Source: Owenia fusiformis
Taxonomy: Eukaryota; Annelida; Polychaeta; Sabellida; Oweniidae
Direction of reading: 5' to 3'
NCBI GenBank assembly: GCA_903813345.2
Contig: CAIIXF020000012.1
Coordinates: 6,325,001-6,389,000, forward strand
Length of the DNA: 64,000 bases
Shown: piece by piece, positions 1-13,800 of the stretch
How the letters are laid out: the number at the start of each line of letters is the position of its first letter
Numbering within the stretch: the first letter of the stretch is position 1
The notes under the pieces: generated by a model
Seen by the model: the letters and a program-made list of their open reading frames with translations, nothing else
What the model was told of the DNA's origin: nothing
The model's database searches: none
Position numbers and translations under genes: made by a program

Positions 1-600
1 GCGTAATTAGAGAGCTTTCGATATAAGTGTTCAGCAAAACCTAGAACTGCAACTTTTATTTATATTTTAAATGACGTTAACACCACTAGGGAGGAAGGTT
101 TCTCAAATAAAGAAACCAGCAAAGTATATTTCATGAGAACATTTTTCCTCGTTTTCTAATTGAGGGAATTGATTTCTGTGAATATCATAGCAATAGCAGA
201 ATTAATTTCTAGTTATAATCATATTTTGAAACCGAACTCACGAACTACATACTTGCCAAATATTTTGTTGTGATTTGAATGATGGAGGCACCCTATCTTC
301 GTTTTCAGAGTTCCTCCCCAGTGCTATACTTGACTTGTACACGTACAGGTTTGCGTTTACGTATTCCAAATAACTTATATCGAAAGCTCGCTATTAGCAG
401 TTTAATTGGATGAACTGCTTTTGTTGAAAACGTGTGAAAACGTGTAACTTGCTCCGCATAGGCTCATTTTTCTTTTTCGTGATATTTTGAGGGAAAAATC
501 ATTATATATTATGCAATGTACTTGCCCACGGTCAGTTCAAAAACGCAGTCTAAATATTGCATATTACATATTTCTATTCACCAAAAGTAGCTTTGAAAGT
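1..600. other. Intergenic DNA downstream of gene A, nothing recognised
   Basis: AT-rich sequence beyond the 3' end of gene A. I see no exon-like cysteine pattern, transposon end or RNA gene here. It leads directly into a minisatellite. Confidence 0.5.
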
Positions 601-619
601 TACGTCATTCAAATAAGTA

Positions 620-1045
620 GGTAAATATAGGTCAAGTTGTCAAGATTTACAAGAAATTTGTGGGTATATAGGTCAAGTTGTCAAGAATCTCAAGTCATAA
701 GTGGGCAGAAAGGTCAAGTTGCCGAGCTGCTCAAATAATTTGTGGATGAATTTGATAAATATGTCAATTTGTCAAATTTTTCAATTAATTGGTGGGCAAA
801 TAGGTCAAGCAAGTAATCGATGGATAATGGTTCAAATAGTTATTGAAGTAATTGGTGGGCAAATAGGTCGAGTTATCAAGTTATGCAAGTGATTGTTGAT
901 AAATAGGTTAAGTTGTCAAGTTATGCAGGTGATTGATGGATAAATAGGTCAATCAAGTTGTCAAATTATGCAAGTGATTGGTGGGTAAATAGGTCAAGTT
1001 GTCAGGTTATGCAAGTGATTTGTTGGTAAATAGGTCGATTTGATA
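620..1045. repeat. Minisatellite, unit about 41 bp, about 10 copies
   Basis: Degenerate tandem copies of a unit built around 'ggtcaagttgtcaag' and 'gtgattggtgggtaaata'. Copies at the right end (about 890-1035) are most alike and those on the left are more diverged. The array starts about 80 bp past the polyadenylation signal of gene A. The open frame at 701-892 is only the repeat read in one frame. Confidence 0.8.
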
Positions 1046-1119
1046 ATTGTCTGCATCAAACACGTCTGTGTACTCGTATGTGAACAATTGGAAAACAACA
1101 AAGGTTATGCTGCTGAATA

Positions 1120-1244
1120 TATATTTATTTAAACATATAAAGACTATATGTAGCGCTACATATAAGAGAATGAAATCAAATATGTTGAGAATTATCCATG
1201 TAGTAGCCTAGTTTGTCATCGTTTTGTAGATATCTACACCAATG
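1120..1244 (-). other. Gene A 3'UTR exon with poly(A) signal
   Basis: An acceptor 'ttttag' precedes 1244. The exon carries AATAAA on the minus strand at 1124-1129. It shares the blocks 'caaaacgatgac' and 'atggataattctcaac' with the equivalent place behind gene B (21756-21860). Gene C has a matching exon at 62020-62129. Because it follows the stop-codon exon in all three genes, it is best read as a spliced 3'UTR exon. Confidence 0.55.
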
Positions 1245-1680
1245 CTAAAATTAAGACAAAAATTGTAAAAACACGGGGATTGAATTTGATAATCCATATC
1301 GTTTTTATTTTGATAAATCATCAGTATGTCATGATTTTCATCGTTATTATATATTTTGAACTACCTGGTTATCAAATAAAGAAGTCAAAATGACGAAATT
1401 GTTCAGATTACGCAAACATTTGTTCACGCAATATTTTTAAATACAGGGTAACCAGAAAAATGTGAAGAAAAAATGTGCGCAAAACCATAGTCACGTTAAC
1501 AGTAACATAATTATATTATAATATATCCAAATCTCCAAGTTGTATATGCTATGCAATTAGATCCTTGCAATGCATTATCTACACACAAAAATCAATGAAG
1601 ATTTGTTCATAATCGAGAAAGTTATTCCAAAACTGGAATGTCCTGTTTTTGGGCCACCCTGCAAGAGGCCTTATACTCAC

Positions 1681-1801
1681 TGCAGCTTTTGTTATTCACC
1701 AGGCGCCATTCTGCAAAGGGGGCAGCAACTCCCAGCTAAAGGTGAGGAACCATATGGACATGGGGAACAATGTGCTTCTCGACAATCGGGTTTCGGGGGC
1801 C
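1681..1801 (-). CDS. Gene A terminal coding exon, VWC-like cysteine tail (A16)
   Basis: The acceptor 'ttatttag' is at 1802 and the coding part is 1692-1801, ending in TAA. The peptide has the order C....C..C, a Gly/Ser stretch, CC..C, then a short tail ending APGE. The same pattern closes gene B (22391-22470) and gene C (62949-63142), so this is the shared C-terminus of the family. The CC..C ending resembles the second half of a von Willebrand C domain, but the module is too short for a confident family call. A donor GTGAGT follows the stop by 11 nt and leads to the 3'UTR exon. Confidence 0.8.
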
Positions 1802-4800
1802 CTAAATAAGTTTAAGATGGGTTTACGCTCTTCTTTGAGTACCTGTGCAAGATCTCTCATTTTTGATAAGCTTTTAATAATTCTTCTGGACGATATCACA
1901 CAGTACGAGTACAAGAAAGTTCTTCTCATATGACTGTATTATGGCATATTTTCAGTTTTCAACAAAAACTTAGTGAAAAAACGAAAAAACCTTAAAACTT
2001 AAAATGACAAAATCATGGAACGTTTTCCCCAAGTTTTTTTTACCATCGTTGGTGCAAATGTAAGTCTGATACTGTATGGGCATGTAGTGTATCGTATGTA
2101 CATACTTCAGTAATATTGACAACCTTACCTCCGGGTTTATGTCTTCTATGGCATCAAGACAAAACATGCTGTTTATCCATAAAATAACTAAGAAGTATTG
2201 TTTCAAAATGAAGCCCTTTTCATAGTTTAAATGTTGAAAAATGCTCAGATTGCCTCGATTTGCGCCATATTTTAAATTTTTTCATTTGCACCCCCCAAAA
2301 TCATAAGCTCAACATTCAAATAATCGAACAAGCATTTTTTTTTTATTTCTTTCAGTTTGAATGTTTAGTTCGGGCACGTCTAGTCTAAATGTTTCATTTT
2401 GAAGATAACCCCTCTTAATTATAACACGCATCGGTATAATTGATCAGAGCTGTTAACAATACAATTCTATACCCATACATACCTAATGGCAGTGGAGGAT
2501 CATCACATATCTGGCATTCTTCCATACATGGGACCACTGCTTCTTTCTCATTATCATACCCACCCAGACAACTGTCCCAAATCGTATCAACAGCGTGACA
2601 TCCCTTGAAAAAAGATAATAGCGTTGAAAGAAATAATCTCACGCATCATTCATACTATAACACGTGCATTATAACATACACAGAACTAAATGTTATCTAA
2701 ATTGCTTGTCCCAGATGCACCAATATTCGATCAATAGATTATAACATTTGTATTATATGTGATGCCTGGGTCACATTTGTTCCGATCCATCGGCAGGCGC
2801 CCGGCCGATTGAGTGTTTTGTTCAAAGTATTCAATGTTGAAAAAATAGTCAATCTGCCGGGCGCCGTAGTGAAAATCGTAGCAAATGTGACCAAGGCATA
2901 ACAGAGCAACATGCTCGACTACACCAAATCATTGCAATTATGCTATCGCGTGGATTCAGTTTAACAAGTGTTGGTTCACTAGCCTATCAATGATGAATGA
3001 TGAACAAACCGGTTTGATTATGCAGATGGAACTACATTTACTGAGATAGTATTTCTTGCATATTGTCTGACATTTGTAATATGGTTGATGTGGTGGCGAC
3101 GGTGGCGTTGGTGGCGGAGGAGTTGGTTGGACTGGTGTATGACATATCTGGCATTTCTTCATACATGGTATCACTGCAGCTTTCTTGTTGTAATAGCCCT
3201 TCCAACAGTTGTCCCAAATTGCTTCATCCGCATGACAACCCTGTAAGTAAAGAAATCACGTTGACCAGATCCAGACTACAAGCTATTGCTTCTCTCAATC
3301 GAATCGACATCCTTGGACAAGACTTATAATTTGAATTAGCCTTTAGGGGTTTATTTTCTAGATATATACAAGGGGCGATCCATATATTCTGATAAAAGTG
3401 CTCTCATTTTGTGATTTTTTCACATATCTCTCTCATCTTTTCAGAAAATGTAGATTATGTAATTACACATACAATGCTAAATATAATAGCTACATCTTAA
3501 ATTATTTATGAGATAAGGTTGCCATGGTAATTATTATTTTAAAGCATGCGGAAATCATGCATTTTTAAAAAAAAGTTCGTTATTGTTACTCCTTGTTTGT
3601 TGCTAAACAAATGTTTATTTGAGCTAACTATAACATCACAGTACAGCAACTCACAATAGCATTGTAACATGTCATGAGAAACACCAAAAATCAAAATGTG
3701 AGATGAGGTCAATGTGGCTGATGCAGAGTGTGGCATTAACAGATACATAAGGGAATACCATTAGATTTTATTTTCTATCAAGAATAAATTAGAAGACACT
3801 GTCAGAGACATACATGGACTCGTTAAGTGTATGGACAAGGTGTTATATCTGCACAAAGAATCTATAGGTAGTATTGTAAAGAGGAAGGCATGGTCACTGT
3901 TGAAGATCATCCACAATCTGGTTGCAAGAATAGCTTGCGGACAGAGAATAACACTATGATAAATTGAGATGTTACTTATGAAAAGATAGCTATCCCACTG
4001 TGTAAATTATCAGACAAAGGGCAACAGGGGTATGGAACAGTTCAACGAATAGTTGGCAATGACCGGAAGATGCATTTGATCTGCTTAAAATAGGTACTGA
4101 GGAATGATTACATGTTCTAAAAAATGAAAGGGACATGTGAAAAAATCACAAAATGAGAGCATTTTTATCAGAATATATGGATCGCCCCTTGTATATTAAA
4201 AATTAAGGTGATTCCGAGCACAACAATGTATCATATATATATCAAAGTCATGGAAGTCAATATTAGGCAAGATATTTAATTAAAAAATAACCGTTGGAAC
4301 CGTCCGGGCCACGCTGTGACAGCCGCCCAGTCAAGTATCGATCGCTGCCTATAGGAGGAGGAGGAGAAAAGAGTGGTATCGATATGGAGAACTGAATTCA
4401 ACAATGCTTTTCTCTTAAACCAATCATTGAAAACATTCTGTAAAAACACGGTATTTTATGTAATGTTGACTGACTGACATCAATTTAATGCGAAAATTAT
4501 TTAGAAATATTTTAAATAACTGTTTTTGTTAACATCTTTTGTTTTTTAGTACAATTGTTTTTGTTCCTTTCTACCAATTCTTGAGAATGAAATAAAATGT
4601 CTTTCCGAACCTTGTTGTAACAAAATAGCGTATACAACATGTTTTTAGACCTCTCAATATTATAGTTATACAAAGGAATTTTTGGTTGATTTTAGAAAAG
4701 TATTCAAAAAATTAAAACAAAATCCCCAAAATAGAAAAAAATCAAGATAAACCTTTTCTTTCATTAACAAGATACTATTTTTTAAAATCAACCAAAATTT

Positions 4801-7800
4801 TCTTTGTACAATTACAATATTGAGAGACCTAAACATGTTGTGTTTATGTCGTTTTGGTCCAATGAGGTTCAGAAAGATGTTTCATTTCACCCTGGAAACA
4901 TGATACCAAGAACAAAACAAGTGTTTGATGTGTTTTCTAAAACAATATAGATGAAAGTATTATATATATATTTTTAAATTATATTGTTACCATTCATAAA
5001 ATGATGTGTTAAATTTTTAGAATTTTTTATGACTGGTTTAAGAGAAACGTGTGTTCAAAAAGTTCTCCATATCGATACCACTCTTTTGCAGAAAAGATTA
5101 AATTGAAAAAAAGAACTGTTAAATACGAAGTAGATTTTACATACCTTCTTGATTTCACAAGTTAAACTACATTTTCCGACTTTGTATTTCCCACATAGTT
5201 TCTTGCATTTGGTGTAAATAATTGGCCCTTCATGGTCATGTCCTTCCGGAACTGCAATGAAATCTAGAAGTTTGAAACGATAAAATGGGAAACAAATACT
5301 GAAGTAAAATTATCTCGAATGTCGTTTTGTAAGAGACCGTTTTTTCTTTGCACTTTTGGAGAAGTCGTCGTGTATATACATGAAATATTAAAAAATGTTA
5401 TAAATATATCAACACGTATCAGGTACATCTCATGTATAGAAGACGAAATCAACAAAAATGAATCGGAAATATTCGAATGTAGACGCAGTTATTGAACCTG
5501 ACTGTTCAGTCATTATCCTTACACAATGTCCGGCTACTTTACATTTGGTAGTCTTGGATACATACCGAACGACATAGCAACTTGGTCAAAATGGTCGCTG
5601 ATTAGCCAAATTATCATTAAGTGTCATCAAACAGTGTGTCATGCATATAAGTATTCACATATCGAATATGAACAAAATCGCTCCTCTAGATTTCAAGTTA
5701 CAGAAAAAAGGGTTTATTCGTCGACATTACACCTGGTCTGAAAATAAAAAAATCGGGCCAACGGTATTAGGGTTATTGCCCAGATAGACGGACGAACGGA
5801 CAGACGGAGGCGTTTCCGCCATATCTTTTTTCAAGTCCGCATGTTGCTGAACAACTTCAAAAGTCTTTGCAATCGCCCAAATCACTCTATCACTTTATTG
5901 TAAATAGCCAAGGTTGTCAATATTTGAAATTGCCTGAATGTATTGATTGCCTTTTTAAAATGTTTATCCTCATGTATGCTGATGACACTGTTATCTTATC
6001 AGATACAAAGCAAGGTCTACAAAGTGGTCTTGATGCGTTAAAATCATATTGCGAGCAAAATAAACTTGTCGTTAATGCTAAAAAGACCAATGTTGTAATA
6101 TTTTCTAAGAAAAAAACCAAAGAAACATTTAGATTTTTATATGATGGAGAACAACTCAAAATTGAAGACTCATTCAAGTATTTGGGAGTCTGGTTCTCTT
6201 ATAATGGGAATTTTCGCAAACATGTTAATTTATTATTACGAAATGCAGAAAATGCTATGTATGGTGTCTTAGGCAGATGTACAGAGATGAGCTTGCCACT
6301 CGATATACAATTACATTTATTTGACTCATTAATTTTGCCAATTTTTACTTATGGATGTGAGGTATGGGGATGCTCCAAAGCAATGCTCATGTGTGAAAAA
6401 CTTCATTTAAAATATTGTAAATATATCTTGAGAGTTAAACGAGCAACACCATCGTTTATGATATACAGTGAGTTAGGTAGATACCCTATTGAAGTATCAA
6501 TAAAAACAAGGATAATTAATTTTTGGAGTAAATTAGTCACAAGTGACACTTTAAGTAGCAAAGTATATAAGGCAATGCTAAAACTATACAAGGAGGGTAT
6601 TTATAAGTCACAGTGGTTAAGGTGTGTAGAGAATATTTTAAATGAATGTGGTTTTCCAAATATCTGGATATCTCAAAGTTTTGATAGTAGATTTGCACTG
6701 AAATTAAGAGTTAAACGCAAACTAAAAGATCAATTTTTCAAAAATGGAATACAAACCTTCAGGAAAGCACATATCATTTATACAAGGCAATTAAGACCAA
6801 TATTAACTTTGAATCTTATCTCCATCACCCATTGAGCATACGTCTGTACATGACAAAATTTAGGATGTCAAATCATAATTTACCAATAGAAATTGGAAGG
6901 TACAATAATATACCAAGACTTTCAAGAATATGTAAACATTGTAACAAATTAGGTGATGAATATCATTTTATACTAGAATGCTTATTATTTAAAGATCAAA
7001 GGGAGAAATATTTAAAACCATACTTTCAAAACAGGCCAAATATGTATAAATTAATTGAACTATTTACAAACAAAACATATACAATTCAACTAAGTAAATT
7101 TTTACAATGCATTTTGAAAGGATTAAACTAAATAACTGTCATTTGATATTGTATCAATTTTGTATTACATGTATATTGTATATGTATTTATACTCACAGG
7201 TGTGGGTAGAAATAAATCTAAACTGAAACTGAAACCATCTACAACCTTAGTTGTAAAGAAATCCAATTACAGAATTAATTATTTACATATACTTACAAAG
7301 ATGTATATTTTAATATAACAACATTGTTCGTTAGCTACTCAAACATGTAACATATTCTGCTCATTCCATTTTAATACATTTGTTGCAAAATAACGAGAGA
7401 TATACCGACGTAGTAGTTTGGTCAGTTTTGACATAATTCAAAGTTCTATCAATACTCCACTAGTGTCCTTGATTTTAATTTATACTTTTACCATATTGTG
7501 ATCTAACAAATAAAACAACAATGCAAGATCCAATATACATGTGTTGAGTGCACGATAGCCAATGCGAACATATGACATTTTATTCTCACCACACGGAGGT
7601 TGATCACAGTTTTTGGACTCAGTTTCTTGAGTCTTCCCTTGACATGGAGGTAAACCTGCGTACGTTCTTGTTCTACTTCTATATTTTTTCCCGGGCCCAC
7701 ATGTTGTAGAACAATGACCCCAACCACTCCATCGCCTCCAGGGCAACCTACAATTAAATGGTATCCATGTACATTTTATCCAAACAGAATATTACAGTTA

Positions 7801-10800
7801 GTTTGTAATTTACAAAGTAAAGAGTACTTGTTATAAAAGGGTTAATGGACCTGCTTATATTATAAAAGTATGACATCTACACATACTTTTATAATTGTCC
7901 TTTATGAATAAATTACAGCTTTGTTCTGGGATTTTTTTTATAGCAATGTTTATTTAAATTTCCAAACTTTGAAGAAAGTAATAGAAAAATTCAGACATGG
8001 AGTGCATATATCTGTATTATCTTTACATCTATTCGTAATGAATTTTTAGAAATACTCGGGGATATATCCACTTCATGAATTTATTACTCAAGTATAGAAA
8101 TATATGATGCAATTATGAGTTAGTTAAATCTTTTCTTTTTTAAGATGTTTTGGAAACAATTTGATAATATAAGTCTATTCTCACAAGGTGGATTGTCACA
8201 GCGTGTGTGGCAAGTCTCACTTGAGGTACCAACACATACTGGTGGACCCCCTAATATAATTTGTTTCGTTCGTGTTCGAGTTCCATATCTCTTTCCTGGC
8301 CCGCATGTTGAAGAACATCTTCCCGAGGTTTTACATTGTCCCCAATCACTCCATCTACAGCCTATATTATAATCAATCTATGCCGTTACATATCTATTAA
8401 GATTGCAAGTCTTAATGACGACATTTTTCTCATATATGACCAGAGAATACAATTCGATGTAAAAATATCATTTTATTCTCACCGCAAGGTGGATTGTCAC
8501 AGGGTCTATTGCAAGTCTCACTTGAGGTACCAACACATACTGGTTGACCTCCTAATACAATCTGTTTCGTTCGAGTCCGAGTTCCATATTTCTTTCCTGG
8601 CCCACATGTTGAAGAACATCTTCCAGAGGCTTGACATTGTCCCCAGTCACTCCATCTACACCCTGCATTATAATCAATCCATGCCAATAAATATCTACTA
8701 AGGTTGCAAGTCATAATGACTACATGTCGTCTTATATGATCAAAGAAAACTATTCGATGTGAAATATAATTTTATACTCACCGCAAGGTAGCTTGTTACA
8801 GGTTGCGTAGCAAGTCTCACTTGAGGCACCGATGCATTTTGAACACCCTGGGACATTTTGTTTTGTTCTTGTTCGAATTCCATATCGTTGACCTGGTCCA
8901 CATGTTGAAGAACATCTCCCCGTTGCTTTACATTGCCCCCAATTACTCCATCTACAGCCTATATTATAAATAAACCTTTTTAAATAATTTTACACGTCTT
9001 CTTAAAGAGATCGAGTCTCCTAAAACACATTTAAAGTACCCCCCTGATTTTTTCGTGTTATTTGATGTAAAACAAGATTGTTTATCAACTTACCAATGCT
9101 TGAAATAATTCGTTAACAGTATCAATTTGATATTTGTTCCTAGCCATGAATTTCCACTTACATCAATAGAAATTAAAAATAAAATTTAAAAAGCACGCTC
9201 AAATTTGTTCCAGTCTGATTGGCTTTCTTCTTCAGTTTGAACAGATTGTTTTGGTTCAGAAGAGCAATGTTTAAAACATAGATAAATCCCCAAAAATATT
9301 TTTTTTACTGTTTTCGACTTATTGTGTTCAATTCTGACAGTTGGTTGTTCTGTTGGTTGTCCTGTTGATTTTTTCAATATATTGGTGAAATTGTGCTTAT
9401 GATTTGGTCTTAAGATATATCTAAGGTACCGTATATATGCTGTTTTATGAGCAATTATATTGCGACATTACTGATTGTCCAGAATAGAAATCTGGACGAC
9501 TGGATCTCTTTAAGATAAGTATTCAAATCGAAATTACAATTTTCTCACCGTAAGATGGATTGTCACAGGGTGTGTAGCAAGTCTGACTTGAAGGACCGAT
9601 ACATTGAAATGGACCTGATACAATTCGTTTCGTTCGTGTTCTAGTACCATATTTCTTTCCAGGTCCGCATGTTGTAGAACATTTTCCCAAGCCTTTACAT
9701 GGTCCCCAAGAATTCCACTTACAACCTACAAGTGAATCAACTTACAGCATTAGGTATATACATTATAAAAGATATACAGCTTTCAATAATAATTATTTTG
9801 TTAATATCTTTAAAATATCGCCACAAACATTTACATTCTATCCATTCATGCCACGTTTATCTTAGTCAGCACTTCTACTTTGTACAACTATCCAGCCAGC
9901 CAGGTTCAGGTTTAACTGGTAACGATTTTAGTCATTTATAATGTTTCCTTTAGTTATTCCTTGATAAATAGACATTAACTGGGTCAATGTTTTATGTCAA
10001 ACCTTGCTTTCATGACTTTTAAACATGAGTCGACAATTATGCAGGAAATTACATTTCCAATTGTCAGCGTGTCGACTAGTGTCATTTACAGTACATTTGG
10101 TACCATTTGTACATTTTCTGATAGGTATATTATAAGCAGTTATGTCATTGAATTGAATATATGCCTAAGGTCTGTCACCAATATAGCCCGAGCTTGCGAG
10201 GGTTATATTACGACAGACATAACTGTTGTATTACATACTTTTATATCATGGCTACGTTATATCAATGACGCCACGTGTCTGTGTGCGAGTGAAATTAGGA
10301 AGAAATGAAACATGACGTCCCGATGACGTCATAAGATTGTCATGGTAAAAGGTTTGGCGGCTATACAGGAATATATAGCCGACCTTCAGCTCCATTGACT
10401 TCAATACAAATGCTTCGCTGGGTATGTAATACAAAATAATAAACCAGAGGTCAACTTTAATTGTGGCACCATCCTCAGTAAATATTGATGATCATACGAA
10501 TTTCGTATATGACTAATAGTGACTGAACCTCACTCGACCGAAAATATATAACGTTTTATTCTAACCGCAAGGCGGATTGTCACAGGGTTTGTAGCAAGTC
10601 TGGCTTGAACCACCGACGCATTTAGATGGCCCTAAAACAACTTGTTTCGTTCGAGTTCGAATTCCATATCTTTTGCCAGGCCCGCATGTTGTAGAACATC
10701 CTCCCGAGACTTTACATTGTCCCCAAGGATTCCATCTACAACCTACTTTATAATTCAGTACACATACAGAAATATTAAAATACATTCCAATTACGATATT

Positions 10801-13800
10801 TTCTGTTCATATTTCAAAAATATTGACAGAAACATTTCACGCTCAATTCATTGCTGTGACTTTGATACATACCTATTTGTATAGAATGCCAACGCAGTTC
10901 ATCCCAATGGAATTCATAGGGCATTAATCAACAATACCCAATTGGATGACATAAGGTTCTAATTAGTATAAGTAAACTTTTCGAGGGATTTTTTCTCCAT
11001 AATCATGATTTCAAACAACTTGAATCTGCTAAAACTCCTCGGATTCCTTAAACATAGACTGATCAAATAGACTCGTTTTTTTGCGGAAAACTTTATTTAA
11101 CCCTTTAAACAATTGTTATACGTTTTTCACTTGATCCAAATTAAGCATCTTTAATAAAGAAATGATAACAGATAGCATCGAAAATATATAAGCAGATTTG
11201 TAATTTTAAGCGTGCAGTTTGTTGCTCAGCTTTAATTCTGTATGGCATTATTCTTTTAAACAGCTATGTATGCAAATATTTTATTCCATTCAGTAAAACT
11301 TTCAAGTGGTTTAAAAACACCATAATTTCACTTATCACAATCGCACAAACCGCTTCCCTAATATTAAACAAATACTGGATGACCATGAGGTGGTTATGCC
11401 AGAATACCTATCCTAGGAAAAAAATACTAGGCGAGGCGAAATTTACTTTATTATGCACCTCCCTTGGTTAATATCATATTCCTACCATTAATTTACTGTA
11501 GATAAATAAAAGATGGTGTCAAGAAATACTTTATTTTAAAGAATGGGTCTACTAAAACAGAAGCCGAGCCTCGAATTGTTTTTTTTGAGGATAGGTACGG
11601 TATTCTGGCATACGGGATGGTTGGAGATCTCGTTGCTTCAATACTGGATAGAACGAGATCTCGCTGCCACGTATGGCATAGAATCAGATTTGAGTATTTT
11701 AATGAGGTGCATGATAAATACATTTACATTTGTAACATGTTCCCCGTGTGAATTGATAATTTCCTTATTTTAGCAATTGTGATGCTACATCAATAGATTC
11801 CTTTCACATTTGGGAAACAATTAAAGAATCTTCTAATGGCATTAGCTCTGGATTCTCAGTATACGATTGCAATTAGACACCGAAATCTGACAGACCGGTT
11901 ATGGCCTTTTAAAGGTGAAAATGTAATACTATTGGAGTTGATCTTTTGTCATCAGTCCTTTGAAAAAAACATTAATTTTATATCTAAGCACAAGTGCCAC
12001 AGGGAAATAATGACCAAAATTGTAAAGAAACCTAACAAGTAAATTGTCGTAAATTTAGACCCTACATATCCCCAAAAACCATGATCTAACGGAAAAAAAT
12101 TATGACCAACTCCTCCCTTCCTCGAACACGAGTCAATATCACAATCTAGGATGAGAACATCAAAGGACATTTTATTCATACTGAAGTCCTCACAATACAT
12201 GTTGAAGAAAAAATTGAAAAAATGATCATAACATATAAAATAGTTGTAGAGATAAAGCAAGTTAGAAGAACTTTATCCAGGCCATTAAGTCACAATTTTT
12301 ATTCAAAAATACACTATCAAGCCTAGAATCTTAAGTCTAAAACTGAATTTCGTTTATATTCTCAGGTTGACTGGATCTATTCATATACCTACATACCTGG
12401 TGGTGGCGGTGGCGGCGGCGGTGGCGTATGGTGTGGTGGGTGTGGCGGATGTGGAGGGTGTGGAGGTTGTGGTGGGTGATCATCACATATCGTGCATTTT
12501 TCCATACATGGTATTACTGCAGCTTTTTTGTTGTAATAGCCTTTCCAACATTTATCCCAAATTGCTTCATCCACGTGACATCCCTTTTTAACAAAATGAC
12601 AAAGTACAACAGCATAATACTAACTGGTATATTACTCAATCCAACACAATCATTGGAAATATCAATATCTAACAAAATCATTTGCGTTGTAGTCGAGACA
12701 AAAATGTTATTAAAATTAATCGAATAATAAGTTAATGAATACTTGCAATTGTTTGAATCAAATATGTGAAGCATTATCGCTATTTCACAATGACAGCATA
12801 TTATTTAGCATATATGAAATACATGTATTTCCAAACGTGTAATAACAGCTTTGTCATACCCTATTTTTACCTCATAAGAACTACAAAATGCTTATTTGAA
12901 ACAATACATTTACGTTTTAACGTTTGAAAAGTTTTTCAATTCAGTTTTTATGCTCCTCTCGACGTTTTTTGTTTGGAAAACAATTTGTTTTATATACAAT
13001 TTAGAGATTTTTATTTGATAATCCTTATCATCTTGCCTATTGTAAATGTAGCAGAATGAGACAGGTAACAGATACTATTAAAATTATGAAACAGGGGCTT
13101 TCAATATGATGCAGATTCGACATACCTTCTTGATTATACAAGTGGAACTACTACATCTTTCGACTTTGTATTTCTCACACATTTCCCTACATTTACCAAA
13201 AACTGTAGCTCGAGGAACTAATCAGCATCAATAGAATAGGAAACAAAAATTGAATGACAACAGTTCGGAAAATATGCAAACGTTCTTCAACGTTGTCAAA
13301 GTTGTCAGAGTTCAGATAACCAGATAACCTGTTTAGCATTAGGGGACAGCGGGGCAAGACGGGCCTCCTAAGAGCAGTCATTTTTAATGGGTTGTGAAGA
13401 TGTTTTGCTACGGTTTTTGTCTGCTGAGCCGCTGTCCCCTAGTTAAAAGGTGGCCCAAGTGGTACGACGTCAAATACTATCTGTACATCACAAAATTCTT
13501 ACATTTCACACGCGGACTTTTTACGTCATAAAAACTCGTCTGCTAAAGGCGCTGCAAGCGGTCGGTAAAATACTGCGTTTTGTTGGTTAAACTTTACACA
13601 GAGTTCTTTAATAGTGAAGTGAACAGGATCAAAACATACAATTATTTAGAAACATGCTGATATGCATCATGACGAAGGACCTTCTTCAAAAATATTATAT
13701 CATAAAATAGACTTACCACAGCACTCAGGTGTCTCATTAGGACATCCGTATCCCCCCTTTAGAACTTCTCCACTATAACACCTATATCGACAAATTCCAT

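Noticed and set aside
620-1045. CRISPR-like array of about 41-bp repeats
   Set aside because: The copies are contiguous and diverged with no unique spacers, and the genome is animal.
1570-1933. Plus-strand frames with several cysteines (CPVFGPPCKRPYTHCSFC)
   Set aside because: The same bases hold the gene A terminal exon on the minus strand, which has matching exons in genes B and C; the plus-strand reading has no support.
3860-3960. Possible mariner transposase helix-turn-helix remnant (EDHPQSG)
   Set aside because: Only a few residues look right and the frame is broken; kept as a remark under the element at 3369-4191 only.
5867-5910. Start of the reverse transcriptase frame at the ATG at 5867
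   Set aside because: The first codons fall in the TSR exon relic; the LINE sequence begins near 5894.
9186-9377. Minus-strand frame with Thr/Pro-Glu repeats (TGQPTEQPTVR)
   Set aside because: No acceptor or donor in the family's phase and no cysteines; it lies in an intron between two TSR exons.
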